Origin: Phormidesmis priestleyi ULC007
GTDB taxonomy: Bacteria; Cyanobacteriota; Cyanobacteriia; Leptolyngbyales; Leptolyngbyaceae
DNA length: 64,000 nt
Assembly: GCF_001895925.1 (NCBI RefSeq)
Contig: NZ_MPPI01000005.1
Span: forward strand, 1-64,000
Reading direction: 5' to 3'
Shown one piece after another: positions 34,571 to 42,652 of the stretch. The notes beneath the pieces were generated by a model, which was given only the letters and a program-made list of their open reading frames with translations, searched no databases and was not told the DNA's origin. How positions within the stretch are numbered: the first letter of the stretch is position 1; every line of letters begins with the position of its first letter. Made by a program: the position numbers and the translations under genes.

Positions 34571-34601
34571 TCGCTTTTCCCAAAATTGCCAAAAAGTGAC
34601 T

Positions 34602-34618
34602 GGAACCCTTAGGGTTCC
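34602..34618. terminator. Short hairpin in the only gap of the operon
   Basis: GGAACCCTTAGGGTTCC is a perfect short palindrome in the 132-bp gap 34571-34702. It is not followed by a T-run, so it may be a processing site, attenuator or protein site rather than a terminator. Nothing else is seen in the gap apart from ribosome-site sequence before 34703. Confidence 0.35.
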
Positions 34619-34702
34619 GGGTGCGAAAAATGATGCAAAACGCTTGCTGCGAGGGCATCACTAGAACTATCGAGCTAACTCATCCACAATCCTTTTATTT
34701 CT

Positions 34703-35245
34703 ATGAGCACCCGCAAGACGGTTTTACAATTACAACGGCAGCTAGACGAGGCGAAACGCCGCGCTGCTTACGTTGCCCCTCAGCGAGAAGAAGGCGCAGC
34801 TACTCAGCGACGCCCTAAGAGCGCCATCAAGTACGGTTGCACCTCCGCCCCTAGCACTGACTTTACAATTCAAGGCTCTAAAGCTGGCATCATCTTTTTT
34901 GGCGGTGAAGCGGCATTAGGACTGGCTGACGCAGGCTCTGATCCGACTGCACCCAAAGGCTTTCACCCGAATCGGATTTACGCAATGATTTCCGATGCTT
35001 CGCCTCAAGTCGTGAGAGCAAAAGCGAGTAATCGGGCCTACACTCGATACGCTCGTGGCACTCGTGGCAGCAATACCCAGAGCACGTTTTCGGCTCCGAT
35101 TAGCGACATAACGACTCCGACAATGGCATCGGTTCGCGCCAAGTTTGGCACCGTTGCCAACTCCAAGAAAGATGAAGTCGGCGGTTCTTACGGGCGCATC
35201 TGGTTCGAGCCGGAACGCCTCCCCCTAGTCGAAAGCGGTAACTAA
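34703..35245 (+). CDS. Hypothetical protein, virion-like operon
   Basis: 180 residues. It starts with a basic helix (STRKTVLQLQRQLDEAKRRA) and continues with a compact beta-rich part (FTIQGSKAGIIFFGGEAALG, YAMISDASPQVVRAKASNRA). Basic overall (many Arg). Its last base overlaps the next ATG (TAATG). Possibly a small structural protein; unrecognised. Confidence 0.55.
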   Translation: MSTRKTVLQLQRQLDEAKRRAAYVAPQREEGAATQRRPKSAIKYGCTSAPSTDFTIQGSKAGIIFFGGEAALGLADAGSDPTAPKGFHPNRIYAMISDASPQVVRAKASNRAYTRYARGTRGSNTQSTFSAPISDITTPTMASVRAKFGTVANSKKDEVGGSYGRIWFEPERLPLVESGN

Positions 35246-35472
35246 TGAAAGAACTGCTACTCGCAACGCCCGCGCTCTGGTATCCAGGGCAGAGTGAAAC
35301 GGAGTGGCAAGAAGAGGTTGATGCGATGGTCGAACGGACATACATTACAGCCGCGTTCATGCGGGGTGAAGTGTATGTCGATTCCTTTTTGGATTACCTC
35401 GCTGAGACCTATGCCGACCCGCTTGAAGTGGCTGATAGCTGGGATGAGGAGCTGTGCTTAATCTCAATCTAA
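35245..35472 (+). CDS. Small acidic hypothetical protein, virion-like operon
   Basis: 75 residues: MKELLLATPALWYPGQSETE, WQEEVDAMVERTYITAAFMR, then an acidic C-terminus (WDEELCLISI). It is coupled by overlap to both neighbours: TAATG upstream and 19 bp shared with the GTG-started gene downstream. Function unknown. Confidence 0.5.
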   Translation: MKELLLATPALWYPGQSETEWQEEVDAMVERTYITAAFMRGEVYVDSFLDYLAETYADPLEVADSWDEELCLISI

Positions 35473-35954
35473 GCAATGCTGGCTCCTGGCGGCTTGTCTA
35501 TTCCCAGTTGCACGTTGGTAATCCTGAAGCCCGTAAAACTCGGTCAGCGATGATCGACATTATTGAAATCCCCGTAACCATTCCCGGCAGGATTTTGGCA
35601 GTAGGGGCAAGCTACATCGCGGCTCCTCCCACTTGGCACGTTGCAGGCTACTTCTATCAAGAGGTAGGAGGGGTGGCTTTAGATGATGCGCTAGTTTTTC
35701 CGGGTGTAGGCGGCTCCCCCACGGCCGTACTCGATGCCTCGAAACGGCGCATTGTGCTCAACACGATCGAGATGCACGTCTTTACGCGCTTCGCCACAGA
35801 ACACCGCTATCGATTTGAAGCGATGCGATGGATTCCGCGCCTGACTTTGGTGGTGTGGGAATACATCGGAGCCGAAACAGACAGTACAGAAGACCTATTG
35901 CAAACCGTCCGTGTCGATTTGGCACGAGTCGAATTTAAGGTGAATCAATTATGA
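35454..35954 (+). CDS. Hypothetical beta-rich protein, virion-like operon
   Basis: 166 residues from a GTG inside the preceding gene; an ATG at 35550 is an alternative. Segments IEIPVTIPGRILAVGASYIA, TWHVAGYFYQEVGG and FEAMRWIPRLTLVVWEYIGA suggest a beta-sheet structural protein. It overlaps the next start as ATGA. No family recognised. Confidence 0.5.
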   Translation: MLNLNLSNAGSWRLVYSQLHVGNPEARKTRSAMIDIIEIPVTIPGRILAVGASYIAAPPTWHVAGYFYQEVGGVALDDALVFPGVGGSPTAVLDASKRRIVLNTIEMHVFTRFATEHRYRFEAMRWIPRLTLVVWEYIGAETDSTEDLLQTVRVDLARVEFKVNQL

Positions 35955-36301
35955 CGATGATGAATATTGCAGGTTTGAGTCAGAATTTGCCCGATGAAGC
36001 CATTACTTGGGCAGGGTTTGGCGAACCCGTGCGGTTAAATTTCACTTTGCTTTCAGGCGAGTCTTTAACGCCTGAATCGAGTGCACTGGAAGCGATGACT
36101 AAATTGCTGAACGGACTCTATCAGCAACAGATCGAACTGAATCAGGTTCGCGCACAGACTGGGTTAGCGCCGATCGCGGTTGTGACTCGGACGGTAGACA
36201 CCAATGCTGATGGCAACCCGATCGTGACTTTGGCGCTCTCGCTTGAAATTGATCTGAATGCCTCCCTGAATAATCTGATTGATCCCACAGATGAGGGCTA
36301 A
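35951..36301 (+). CDS. Hypothetical protein, virion-like operon
   Basis: 116 residues: LSQNLPDEAITWAGFGEPVR, a helix EAMTKLLNGLYQQQIELNQV and a final strand pair (GNPIVTLALSLEIDLNASLN). A short helical trimerisation-type segment in tail-fibre proteins can look like this, but the match is only by shape. It is tightly coupled to both neighbours. Confidence 0.5.
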   Translation: MTMMNIAGLSQNLPDEAITWAGFGEPVRLNFTLLSGESLTPESSALEAMTKLLNGLYQQQIELNQVRAQTGLAPIAVVTRTVDTNADGNPIVTLALSLEIDLNASLNNLIDPTDEG

Positions 36302-36303
36302 TC

Positions 36304-36612
36304 ATGCCACTTCACTCAGACCAGGCGGCGGCTTCTAGCGGGCAGCAGGTGACGGAGGTGTTGAAACGGGCGATCGCGACTTCAATCACGTCCAAACTCA
36401 TGGCACCTGCCAAAGAGAGGAAAGGACTAACGATTTTTAATCACAGCACGAGCGCTCTCTATATCGACTTCGGAGCTTCGGTTTCGCTGACTGATTTTGC
36501 CGTTCGCATTCCATCCGGCGGGTATTACGAGATGCCGTTCGTCGTCTCCACAGACGTACGGGGCATCTGGGAGCAAGGGCAAGGCAAAGCATTTATTAGG
36601 GAGATGATTTAA
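36304..36612 (+). CDS. Small virion-like beta protein, copy 1
   Basis: 102 residues with the pattern RKGLTIFNHSTSALYIDFGA, FAVRIPSGGYYEMPF and a final GIWEQGQGKAFIREM. The same pattern (RKG.TIYN.ST..LYI..G...F.V...GGYYE.P.....I.GIW....G.A.VTEL) occurs in the next gene and in phage and prophage small structural proteins as I recall them. Likely a virion decoration or fibre-associated protein. Confidence 0.6.
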   Translation: MPLHSDQAAASSGQQVTEVLKRAIATSITSKLMAPAKERKGLTIFNHSTSALYIDFGASVSLTDFAVRIPSGGYYEMPFVVSTDVRGIWEQGQGKAFIREMI

Positions 36613-36616
36613 TTTA

Positions 36617-36928
36617 ATGGCTCTTTTCAACCCCACGGCGATCGCGGCTCCATCAAGCAGCGCGGCGATCGGAACACCCACAACCGTTGCATCTGCAATT
36701 ACCAGCAATATTCTTCTAGCGACAAATGCAGCTAGAAAGGGATCGACTATCTATAACAGCAGTACTTCAAGGCTCTATATTTCCCTTGGCTCTGTCGCGA
36801 CGGCGGCGGCGTTTACAGTACTGCTAGAGGCGGGGGGCTACTATGAAGTACCCTTCTGGTTTACGGGCAACATTCATGGGATCTGGACAACGGCAAACGG
36901 CAACGCTTTGGTCACGGAGTTGACGTAA
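36617..36928 (+). CDS. Small virion-like beta protein, copy 2
   Basis: 103 residues, a clear paralogue of the preceding gene: ARKGSTIYNSSTSRLYISLG, FTVLLEAGGYYEVPFWFTGN and IHGIWTTANGNALVTELT. The two differ at most positions outside the motif, so the duplication is not recent. It overlaps the next start as TAATG. Confidence 0.62.
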   Translation: MALFNPTAIAAPSSSAAIGTPTTVASAITSNILLATNAARKGSTIYNSSTSRLYISLGSVATAAAFTVLLEAGGYYEVPFWFTGNIHGIWTTANGNALVTELT

Positions 36929-37137
36929 TGCCCGTTAGTAATCCGGCTCAGACATCGACGATTCCAAACTTGCAAGAATACATCGTGGATTCTGTAGCTC
37001 AAGCGCTGCAATCCTCGGACATCACCATCAATTACGATGACGCTGCCGGGGTGATTCAATTAGCGGCACCTCCGACCGTAGCGGGTGACTGGGACGCGAT
37101 CGATGCGACGGTATGGGATGCCCTACAGACCACGTAA
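36928..37137 (+). CDS. Small hypothetical protein preceding the fibre-like gene
   Basis: 69 residues, acidic: STIPNLQEYIVDSVAQALQS, then DITINYDDAAGVIQLAAPPT and a Trp-containing end (DWDAIDATVWDALQTT). The gap to the next start is 12 bp. It resembles a short structural peptide; no family recognised. Confidence 0.45.
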   Translation: MPVSNPAQTSTIPNLQEYIVDSVAQALQSSDITINYDDAAGVIQLAAPPTVAGDWDAIDATVWDALQTT

Positions 37138-37149
37138 AACGGAGATCTA

Positions 37150-38379
37150 ATGCCTGTCAATGTCGATAATATTGCCTCATTGAAATCGGTCGGTGCCAAT
37201 ACAAAGAAACTACGCTGGGTTGATTCTGAGCGATCGTGGTTTCAATCCGATCCAAGCGCTACGAACCCAGGCGATGATGTCAATATCGTTGCTCCCAACA
37301 CTGGATCGGGTCGATGGCTTAAGCAGTTCTCCGTCAACTCGAATAATCAAGGGCTGATCTGGCAGTCTGTCACCGCAGAAACCACCCTTTCTGCTAACTC
37401 TGGCTATTTTGTGGATTTATCTGCGAGTAGCGGGAACGTCGATCTCACTCTTCCCTCGTCACCCGTGGCGGGGCAAGTGATCAGCCTGATTTATATGGGT
37501 GCGACTTCTTTGCTTAAAAAGGCGATCGTGCGGCGCAATGGCAAACTGATTAGTTCAGGCGCGATCGACCTACAGATCTACACACAAAATCAACGCCTCA
37601 CCCTGACTTATGTCAGCGCTGCGGTGGGTTGGTTTCCAGAGAGTGCAAGACCTTTAGAGTTCTTTCAAGCCAGTGCTATTTTCACGCGCCCCGCGACTAC
37701 AACCGTTGCTCAAAATGGCATCCTCAACTATCTAGGCACCAACTTAAACACGGGCAGTTATTTAAATCCATTCGTGCTTAGCACCAACCCGCTTCGACCC
37801 AGACGCGCTATATTTTGCGCTCGATTGGCGTGGACTAATGTGGGGACAGCTATTTTGATGGCTGATAAAAGTACCACTGCTACTATTGCAAATCGAGCTG
37901 ATCCGGCGGCTGATTCTGCTAGTTTTTTCATTCTCTTCTACAACTCGGAAACCAAAGCACCCATTCAGATCAAGCTGAGTTCTCTCTATATTCAATTTGC
38001 GAGTACGGGGGGAGTCTACACCCCTAAAACTTTCAATATTCGAGGAGCCAAGAATTTAGGGGTAAACCTTGCTTTGTCGGATGTAGAGGCAAAAATTGCC
38101 TCTGCTCAGTCCCTTTTACCTCAGCAAGATTCCAGGATTCTGATTTCTCCTGAATGGGTCAGCCTAGCAACCTTTACGGATGCCAACAGTGGGCTTAGTG
38201 GCAACTATTACGGCAACTCAGGAGCCAACGCTACAGTGAGCAAATTTTACGATCTGAATGCGGCTGATTTTTATCCGGCTTATATGATCACCTCGCTGCC
38301 TTCAGTGGTGAATGGCACGGCATTCGAGGGGTGGGAGATCAGGCAGATGGAACTCTATGGGGAGGTGATCGCAGCATGA
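37150..38379 (+). CDS. Tail-fibre-like or receptor-binding-like protein
   Basis: 409 residues. The N-terminus (VDNIASLKSVGANTKKLRWV...WFQSDPSATNPGDDVNIVAP, TGSGRWLKQ) follows the common phage-fibre pattern of an IA.L...G repeat ending in a ..P..G.GRW motif. The body is beta-rich with Ser/Thr/Asn (SGNVDLTLPSSPVAGQVISL, FTRPATTTVAQNGILNYLGT). No signal peptide or membrane segment. Last codons overlap the next ATG. Position near the end of the operon also fits a fibre gene. Confidence 0.6.
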   Translation: MPVNVDNIASLKSVGANTKKLRWVDSERSWFQSDPSATNPGDDVNIVAPNTGSGRWLKQFSVNSNNQGLIWQSVTAETTLSANSGYFVDLSASSGNVDLTLPSSPVAGQVISLIYMGATSLLKKAIVRRNGKLISSGAIDLQIYTQNQRLTLTYVSAAVGWFPESARPLEFFQASAIFTRPATTTVAQNGILNYLGTNLNTGSYLNPFVLSTNPLRPRRAIFCARLAWTNVGTAILMADKSTTATIANRADPAADSASFFILFYNSETKAPIQIKLSSLYIQFASTGGVYTPKTFNIRGAKNLGVNLALSDVEAKIASAQSLLPQQDSRILISPEWVSLATFTDANSGLSGNYYGNSGANATVSKFYDLNAADFYPAYMITSLPSVVNGTAFEGWEIRQMELYGEVIAA

Positions 38380-38681
38380 ATCCCCAATTTGATACGAAAA
38401 CTCTCATCTCACTTGCTACTTTTCTGGCTGGTGCCGGATCGGCCGTATGGGGAATGGTGCGCTTCTATGCGGATGGCGAAAAGAAGCGCTATGCAGCAGA
38501 GCGAGATTTTACGCATCTGAGAAATAATCAGGATCAAATGAGGCAATCCATTCAGGAGCTGACAAAGGAAATCGACGAACTGAGCGACGACATGAAAACC
38601 CTCACAGCAGTGTTTAACGTTATGCTGGCTCAACGAGGGGAAAGTGTTTCGGGTATTTTGGGCTATAAAAAAAGAGATTGA
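38376..38681 (+). CDS. Holin-like/XhlA-like single-helix coiled-coil protein
   Basis: 101 residues from the ATG overlapping the previous stop (ATGA). A membrane helix near the N-terminus (LISLATFLAGAGSAVWGMVR) is followed by a charged coiled coil (HLRNNQDQMRQSIQELTKEI, DELSDDMKTLTAVFNVML). This order, small helix plus coiled coil after the fibre genes, resembles phage holin or haemolysin-XhlA-type genes. The role is inferred by layout. Confidence 0.5.
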   Translation: MNPQFDTKTLISLATFLAGAGSAVWGMVRFYADGEKKRYAAERDFTHLRNNQDQMRQSIQELTKEIDELSDDMKTLTAVFNVMLAQRGESVSGILGYKKRD

Positions 38682-38682
38682 G

Positions 38683-38880
38683 ATGAACCCAGTTCGGCGC
38701 ATTGATCCATGCGAAGTCGCGATCGTCCGCACGGCGATCCGCGAAACTCTCAGCAACCCAACCTTGATGAGCTATGACAGACGGGCGATCGTGTTAGCGC
38801 TCGAAGAGTTGCTGACTGATCTGAAGCAACGGCTGTCGAGCGAGAATTCCGATACATTTGTAGCAATGAAGAATTTGTGA
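38683..38880 (+). CDS. Small helical protein, last gene of the virion-like operon
   Basis: 65 residues from the ATG directly after the preceding stop: MNPVRRIDPCEVAIVRTAIR, ETLSNPTLMSYDRRAIVLAL and EELLTDLKQRLSSE. Helical and charged. A GTG at 38644 would lengthen it by 13 residues into the previous gene. A hairpin follows immediately, ending the operon. Confidence 0.5.
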   Translation: MNPVRRIDPCEVAIVRTAIRETLSNPTLMSYDRRAIVLALEELLTDLKQRLSSENSDTFVAMKNL

Positions 38881-38903
38881 GAGAGGGCGATCGCGCTCCT
38901 CTC
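38881..38903 (+). terminator. Hairpin after the virion-like operon
   Basis: GAGAGGGCG (38881-38889) pairs with CGCTCCTCTC (38894-38903) around a 4-base loop, with one bulge. It has no long T-run. It directly follows the last gene stop and probably ends the transcript. Confidence 0.45.
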
Positions 38904-38997
38904 CCGTGAAATCCTTCTATCTCCACTCAGAGAAATAAGCAACTTTACTAGAGATTAAGGTTTCGTGGCACTCTTAATACGCAGTTTTGCTAACCTT

Positions 38998-39192
38998 ATG
39001 TCTTCTTCTAAGCGTCAAAAGAGATCGAACTTGATTTTTTGGTGTGCAGTCTTGGGCATGACCTACTTCAACGCTTTTTCTAGTTTAGATATCGACTCTG
39101 GTCTGAGAAATGGGTTAGCGATCGTGCCCATTTTGCTGGGATTGGGACTGGTGCAGTACCTTCAGAAAAAATCGTCTCCCGTTCCGCGATAG
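38998..39192 (+). CDS. Small two-helix membrane protein
   Basis: Start at 38998 gives 64 residues: MSSSKRQKRSNLIFWCAVLG, then a second helix (NGLAIVPILLGLGLVQYLQK). A basic N-terminus is consistent with cytoplasmic orientation. The frame is open from a GTG at 38965. It converges on glycerate kinase with a 31-bp overlap of the 3' ends. No family recognised. Confidence 0.45.
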   Translation: MSSSKRQKRSNLIFWCAVLGMTYFNAFSSLDIDSGLRNGLAIVPILLGLGLVQYLQKKSSPVPR

Positions 39193-40214
39193 ACGCTTCC
39201 GGGTGAATGATCTGCATTAATTTCAATGACTAAATCGCAAGCTTGAATGAGTGGCGTGATGAATAATTCGGGGTGGAGCGATCGCCAGAAGTATTCAACA
39301 AATTCGTCGATTTCTGCATCTGACATACCCGGTTTACCTTGAGCAATCATCTGATGCTCTGCTTGCTTGCGCCACTGCTTACTGAGTCGATAATCAGGGA
39401 CATGGAGCACAATCAAACGGTCTACTTGCTGCCACAGCGGGAGATAATCGCGTAATCGAGTATTCATATCGTGGGCAAAGGCGCGATCGAGTTCTGTCAA
39501 AATTGGTGCAGGTGCCGTTTCAAATAAAGCTGGATCGATCGGACGTGCACCCACAAACCAGCCCTCGAACAGAACAATATCAGCCTTTGAAATCGCTTCT
39601 GACTGAGCGCGATCGCCCGCTCCATTCCACAGCGATTTGTCAAAGCGGGGAATGTTTACGGGTGAATGGTTTTGTTTGAGTTGGGTTAATACTTGCAGTC
39701 CAAGTTTGAGATCATGAGTTCCAGGAGGCCCACGACGAGCTAAACGTGGATCTTGAGATTGAAGGACTTGGCGATTGGTATAAGTCAAATACAAATCATC
39801 TAAAGATAAGCTAACGGTTGAATATCCCAAATGACTCAAAATTAGGGTCAAGATGGCTGTGAGAGTTGTTTTTCCGGTTCCCTGTCCGCCTAAAAATCCT
39901 TGAATTAGGGGCTGCATCTGCTGCTTACGCCAATCAGCAATCTGAATCGCCAAGGGCAACCACAAATCCCAAAGAGTTTCATTGAGAGCCGTTTCAAGCT
40001 TGAGTTTTTGCTGGCAAAATTTAACAAAATCAGGATAGATTGCTTTAAATAATTGAAGTCTAAAATCAATAATTGGGTTAATATTTTCGGTGGTGATACC
40101 AAACGCTTGAGCGCGTTGTTGATCCTGTAACGCTAAAGTTGAAAGAGATAGAGCAATTTTATCGATCGGTTTTTCTTTAATAAGATTCTGCAAAAGTTGA
40201 CTTAGAGAATCCAT
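39162..40214 (-). CDS. glxK: D-glycerate 3-kinase, plant/cyanobacterial type
   Basis: ATP:D-glycerate 3-phosphotransferase, the last step of the photorespiratory cycle, returning carbon to the Calvin cycle. The P-loop is GFLGGQGTGKTTLTA near residue 107; other family marks are SLDDLYLTYTNRQVL, RRGPPGTHDLKLG, PRFDKSLWNGAGDR and LFEGWFVGARP. The length, 350 aa, agrees with GLYK, and it differs from bacterial GarK/GlxK kinases, so the symbol is only the common label. It complements gcvP in the same pathway. Confidence 0.88.
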   Translation of the reverse strand: MDSLSQLLQNLIKEKPIDKIALSLSTLALQDQQRAQAFGITTENINPIIDFRLQLFKAIYPDFVKFCQQKLKLETALNETLWDLWLPLAIQIADWRKQQMQPLIQGFLGGQGTGKTTLTAILTLILSHLGYSTVSLSLDDLYLTYTNRQVLQSQDPRLARRGPPGTHDLKLGLQVLTQLKQNHSPVNIPRFDKSLWNGAGDRAQSEAISKADIVLFEGWFVGARPIDPALFETAPAPILTELDRAFAHDMNTRLRDYLPLWQQVDRLIVLHVPDYRLSKQWRKQAEHQMIAQGKPGMSDAEIDEFVEYFWRSLHPELFITPLIQACDLVIEINADHSPGSVYRGTGDDFF

Positions 40215-40267
40215 AAGATTTAGGGCTAAAAGATGAGCATGAGTCTACTATCATCTAACCATAAAAT

Positions 40268-40299
40268 ATCGCGAGAGGGTCAAAGGACTCTCCCGCGAT
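40268..40299. terminator. Strong hairpin between hemerythrin gene and glycerate kinase
   Basis: ATCGCGAGAGGGTC pairs with GACTCTCCCGCGAT around an AAAG loop, one mismatch and one G-U pair. It lies 59 bp after the hemerythrin stop and upstream of glycerate kinase on the same strand, so it likely insulates the two. Confidence 0.65.
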
Positions 40300-40358
40300 C
40301 GTTCACAAAAGCAATTTTCTAAAGCTAGATTACTTCAGAGAACATCAATAAACAAGCA

Positions 40359-41414
40359 CTACTTTTTGGCGCTCATTTCATCTTGAATCTTGCTCTTTGC
40401 AGCTTTGAATTGAGTCGCCAACTGCTCACTTTCTGCGCTGCTGAAGTTGTCACGAATGGCAGCAAAGTAAGTGCTTTCTTCTTGACGGACGTGATCCATC
40501 ACGATATCTTTTAGGCGATGAATCGCATTCATGAAATCTTCAGAAGATGGATTCAAAGAACGAATTTGATCCAAGAGCACCTTCATTTCGGCTTGCTCAT
40601 CATAGAGTTCTTTAAGGTCGCCGTCGGGATATCGGCCTCGAACTGCGGGATAAGCAACTTCCTCTTCAGCGCGAGAATGAGCATTTAAATCTTTGTAGAT
40701 TTGACCAAAATATTCCTGCCGCTTTTGAGGATCTTGAGTCGCGTCAATCTGCATAAACAGGGTATTTACCTTCTGGTGATCCATCCGAATCACATCCTGA
40801 AGATTCATGTCAGACTTGTCGCTGGTTTGAGTGATGACGCTACCCACAACGCCTGTCAGCGCAGCAACCGAGTCTTGCACCCGTGCCCACAGTCCTTGAT
40901 CGGCCTCCATTCCAGTTAGTTCACGAACCCCTAAAACCTCTAGAACGCCTTTGAGTTGCTCTTGGTGAGCACGGTTTTCAAAGTTGATTGTGTTAAGCGG
41001 AGTGATAGCAGCCTCCACATCAGCCCCAACTTTTTGAGCCGCTTTGTGAATCACAATTCCGGTCATCACTTGTTGGTGCTTTAAAAGCTCATGCTGAAAG
41101 ACTTTTTCATAAATGGTCAGCTTAGATTCTGACATCAATTGATCAAGTTTCTTGACCATTTCACTGACGGTTTCTTTGGGTTCTGACTTCACGCCATATT
41201 GCACCATCACCGTATCTAAAACACCCAAGTTTTTTTGATCATCTTTGAGCATGTCTCTCAAACGATCGGCAATGTCACTGTCATTTACAGCCGAGATAAA
41301 TTTTTGCTCGTTAGAGATTAGAAGCTCTTGAACCGCCTTCATATCAGAAAGCTTCATGGCGATCGCCATACGCTTTGTATCATCAAGTGTCATTACCATT
41401 TTTCCATTCTCCAA
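40359..41414 (-). CDS. Hemerythrin-domain protein with ferritin-like N-terminal region
   Basis: 351 residues, soluble. Residues 1-185 are helical (KLSDMKAVQELLISNEQKFI, IYEKVFQHELLKHQQVMTGI) and resemble the DUF892/ferritin-like proteins of cyanobacteria. Residues 205-335 are a hemerythrin HHE domain with di-iron ligands His in VIRMDHQKVNTLF, His and Glu in NAHSRAEEEVAYP, an Asp/Glu in LYDEQAEM and His in MDHVRQEESTYF. Likely role: oxygen, iron or oxidative-stress response. The protein may start at Met1 or Met7; no signal peptide. Confidence 0.85.
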   Translation of the reverse strand: MENGKMVMTLDDTKRMAIAMKLSDMKAVQELLISNEQKFISAVNDSDIADRLRDMLKDDQKNLGVLDTVMVQYGVKSEPKETVSEMVKKLDQLMSESKLTIYEKVFQHELLKHQQVMTGIVIHKAAQKVGADVEAAITPLNTINFENRAHQEQLKGVLEVLGVRELTGMEADQGLWARVQDSVAALTGVVGSVITQTSDKSDMNLQDVIRMDHQKVNTLFMQIDATQDPQKRQEYFGQIYKDLNAHSRAEEEVAYPAVRGRYPDGDLKELYDEQAEMKVLLDQIRSLNPSSEDFMNAIHRLKDIVMDHVRQEESTYFAAIRDNFSSAESEQLATQFKAAKSKIQDEMSAKK

Positions 41415-41618
41415 TGAGCGATAATTGAATCGGCCTTTGTCTTATCTCTTAAAGGTTGGCATAGCGATCGGGTTCGTTCATCCTTCTGTTGGCTGACTCA
41501 AACAGACTGCTTAACGAATTCATGATCTGACTCTAGAGGGAGAAGAAACTTAATGTCAGTCAAGACAAATTACGATCGTAAAATAATTGCAGAAGTAAGG
41601 CGGCTCGTCCCGATTCAA

Positions 41619-42473
41619 TCACAGGGTGGTTTGATACGATCGGGCTTTTGTCTGCTTGAGTTCTTGAATTTCTCGCTGAAGGTGGTTTATCCATTCTTCT
41701 TGCTGCTTTTGCACACAGCGCAGATTGACCTGGTGTTCAACGCGAACTAAAACCTCTTCAACGTGGAACGGTTTTGTAATGTAGTCAACACCGCCTACCT
41801 GAAAAGCTTGGACTTTGCTCGCAACATTGTTAACAGCGCTCACAAACAGAACTGGAATTTTTTGAGTTGAGCGATCGACCTTAAATTGTTCACAAACTCC
41901 ATAGCCGTTGATATCAGGCAACACCACATCTAGCAAAACTGCATCGGGGTGAAGACGTTGGACGCTTTCTACTGCCTCCCTACCATCATTTGCGGTGTGA
42001 ACTCGATAGCCGTGATAGTTCAACACAGTCGTCAACAAATGGCGACTAGCAGGTTCAGCATCTACAATCAAAACGCTTCTGAGGTGAGGAGTTTTTTCGA
42101 GGTTGTGGCTAGAGTGGCGATTTGGGTAAGCCAGTGTAGTGTTGCCATGAAAAGTCATAGAACCAGCCAGCCCCTTAAGTTCGCAACCTAATAGCCCAAA
42201 AATCTGTTTCTCGACGTTCTGAAGGTCTTGTAGGTCTTTAACACTGGCTTGGCTAAGAGACTGATGTAGCAAAGCAAGTCGCTCGATTTCAAACATCACC
42301 GAGTCAATTTTTTGCGCTTTGACATACAGGTTGGCAAGAATCTCGCCCAAGTTTGTGTTGGCATCTGCTTTTTTGCCGATGCTGTCAACGACTGGAAACG
42401 TCAAACGATCGTGATGCTGATGGAGAAGTCTACGGATGTAGTAAGTTATTGCAGGCGCAAGCTGTCGTCGCAT
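41619..42473 (-). CDS. Response regulator with receiver domain and C-terminal coiled coil
   Basis: 284 residues. The N-terminal 130 residues are helical and unassigned (VEKQIFGLLGCELKGLAG). The receiver domain spans about 133-250: VLIVDAEPASRHLL, phospho-acceptor Asp in AVLLDVVLPDINGYG, PVLFVSAV, and the conserved Lys in YITKPFHVEEVL. It ends in a coiled coil (QQEEWINHLQREIQELKQTK). There is no DNA-binding output domain, so it probably acts through protein contacts. No histidine kinase gene is adjacent, unlike many paired systems. Confidence 0.85.
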   Translation of the reverse strand: MRRQLAPAITYYIRRLLHQHHDRLTFPVVDSIGKKADANTNLGEILANLYVKAQKIDSVMFEIERLALLHQSLSQASVKDLQDLQNVEKQIFGLLGCELKGLAGSMTFHGNTTLAYPNRHSSHNLEKTPHLRSVLIVDAEPASRHLLTTVLNYHGYRVHTANDGREAVESVQRLHPDAVLLDVVLPDINGYGVCEQFKVDRSTQKIPVLFVSAVNNVASKVQAFQVGGVDYITKPFHVEEVLVRVEHQVNLRCVQKQQEEWINHLQREIQELKQTKARSYQTTL

Positions 42474-42652
42474 GGGTCAGCCAGTGATAGGTCGATGAAC
42501 GGAGGCAACGGTGTAATGCCAAGAGCACCCTGATAAAGAACCGATTAGGCTTCCTGTCGTCGATATACGGGTAGCATTAGTCACCTATTATATAGTTTTC
42601 CCCACTTTGCACAACCTTCAACACGATGGCTAACGATCTTTAAACGGTTCCT

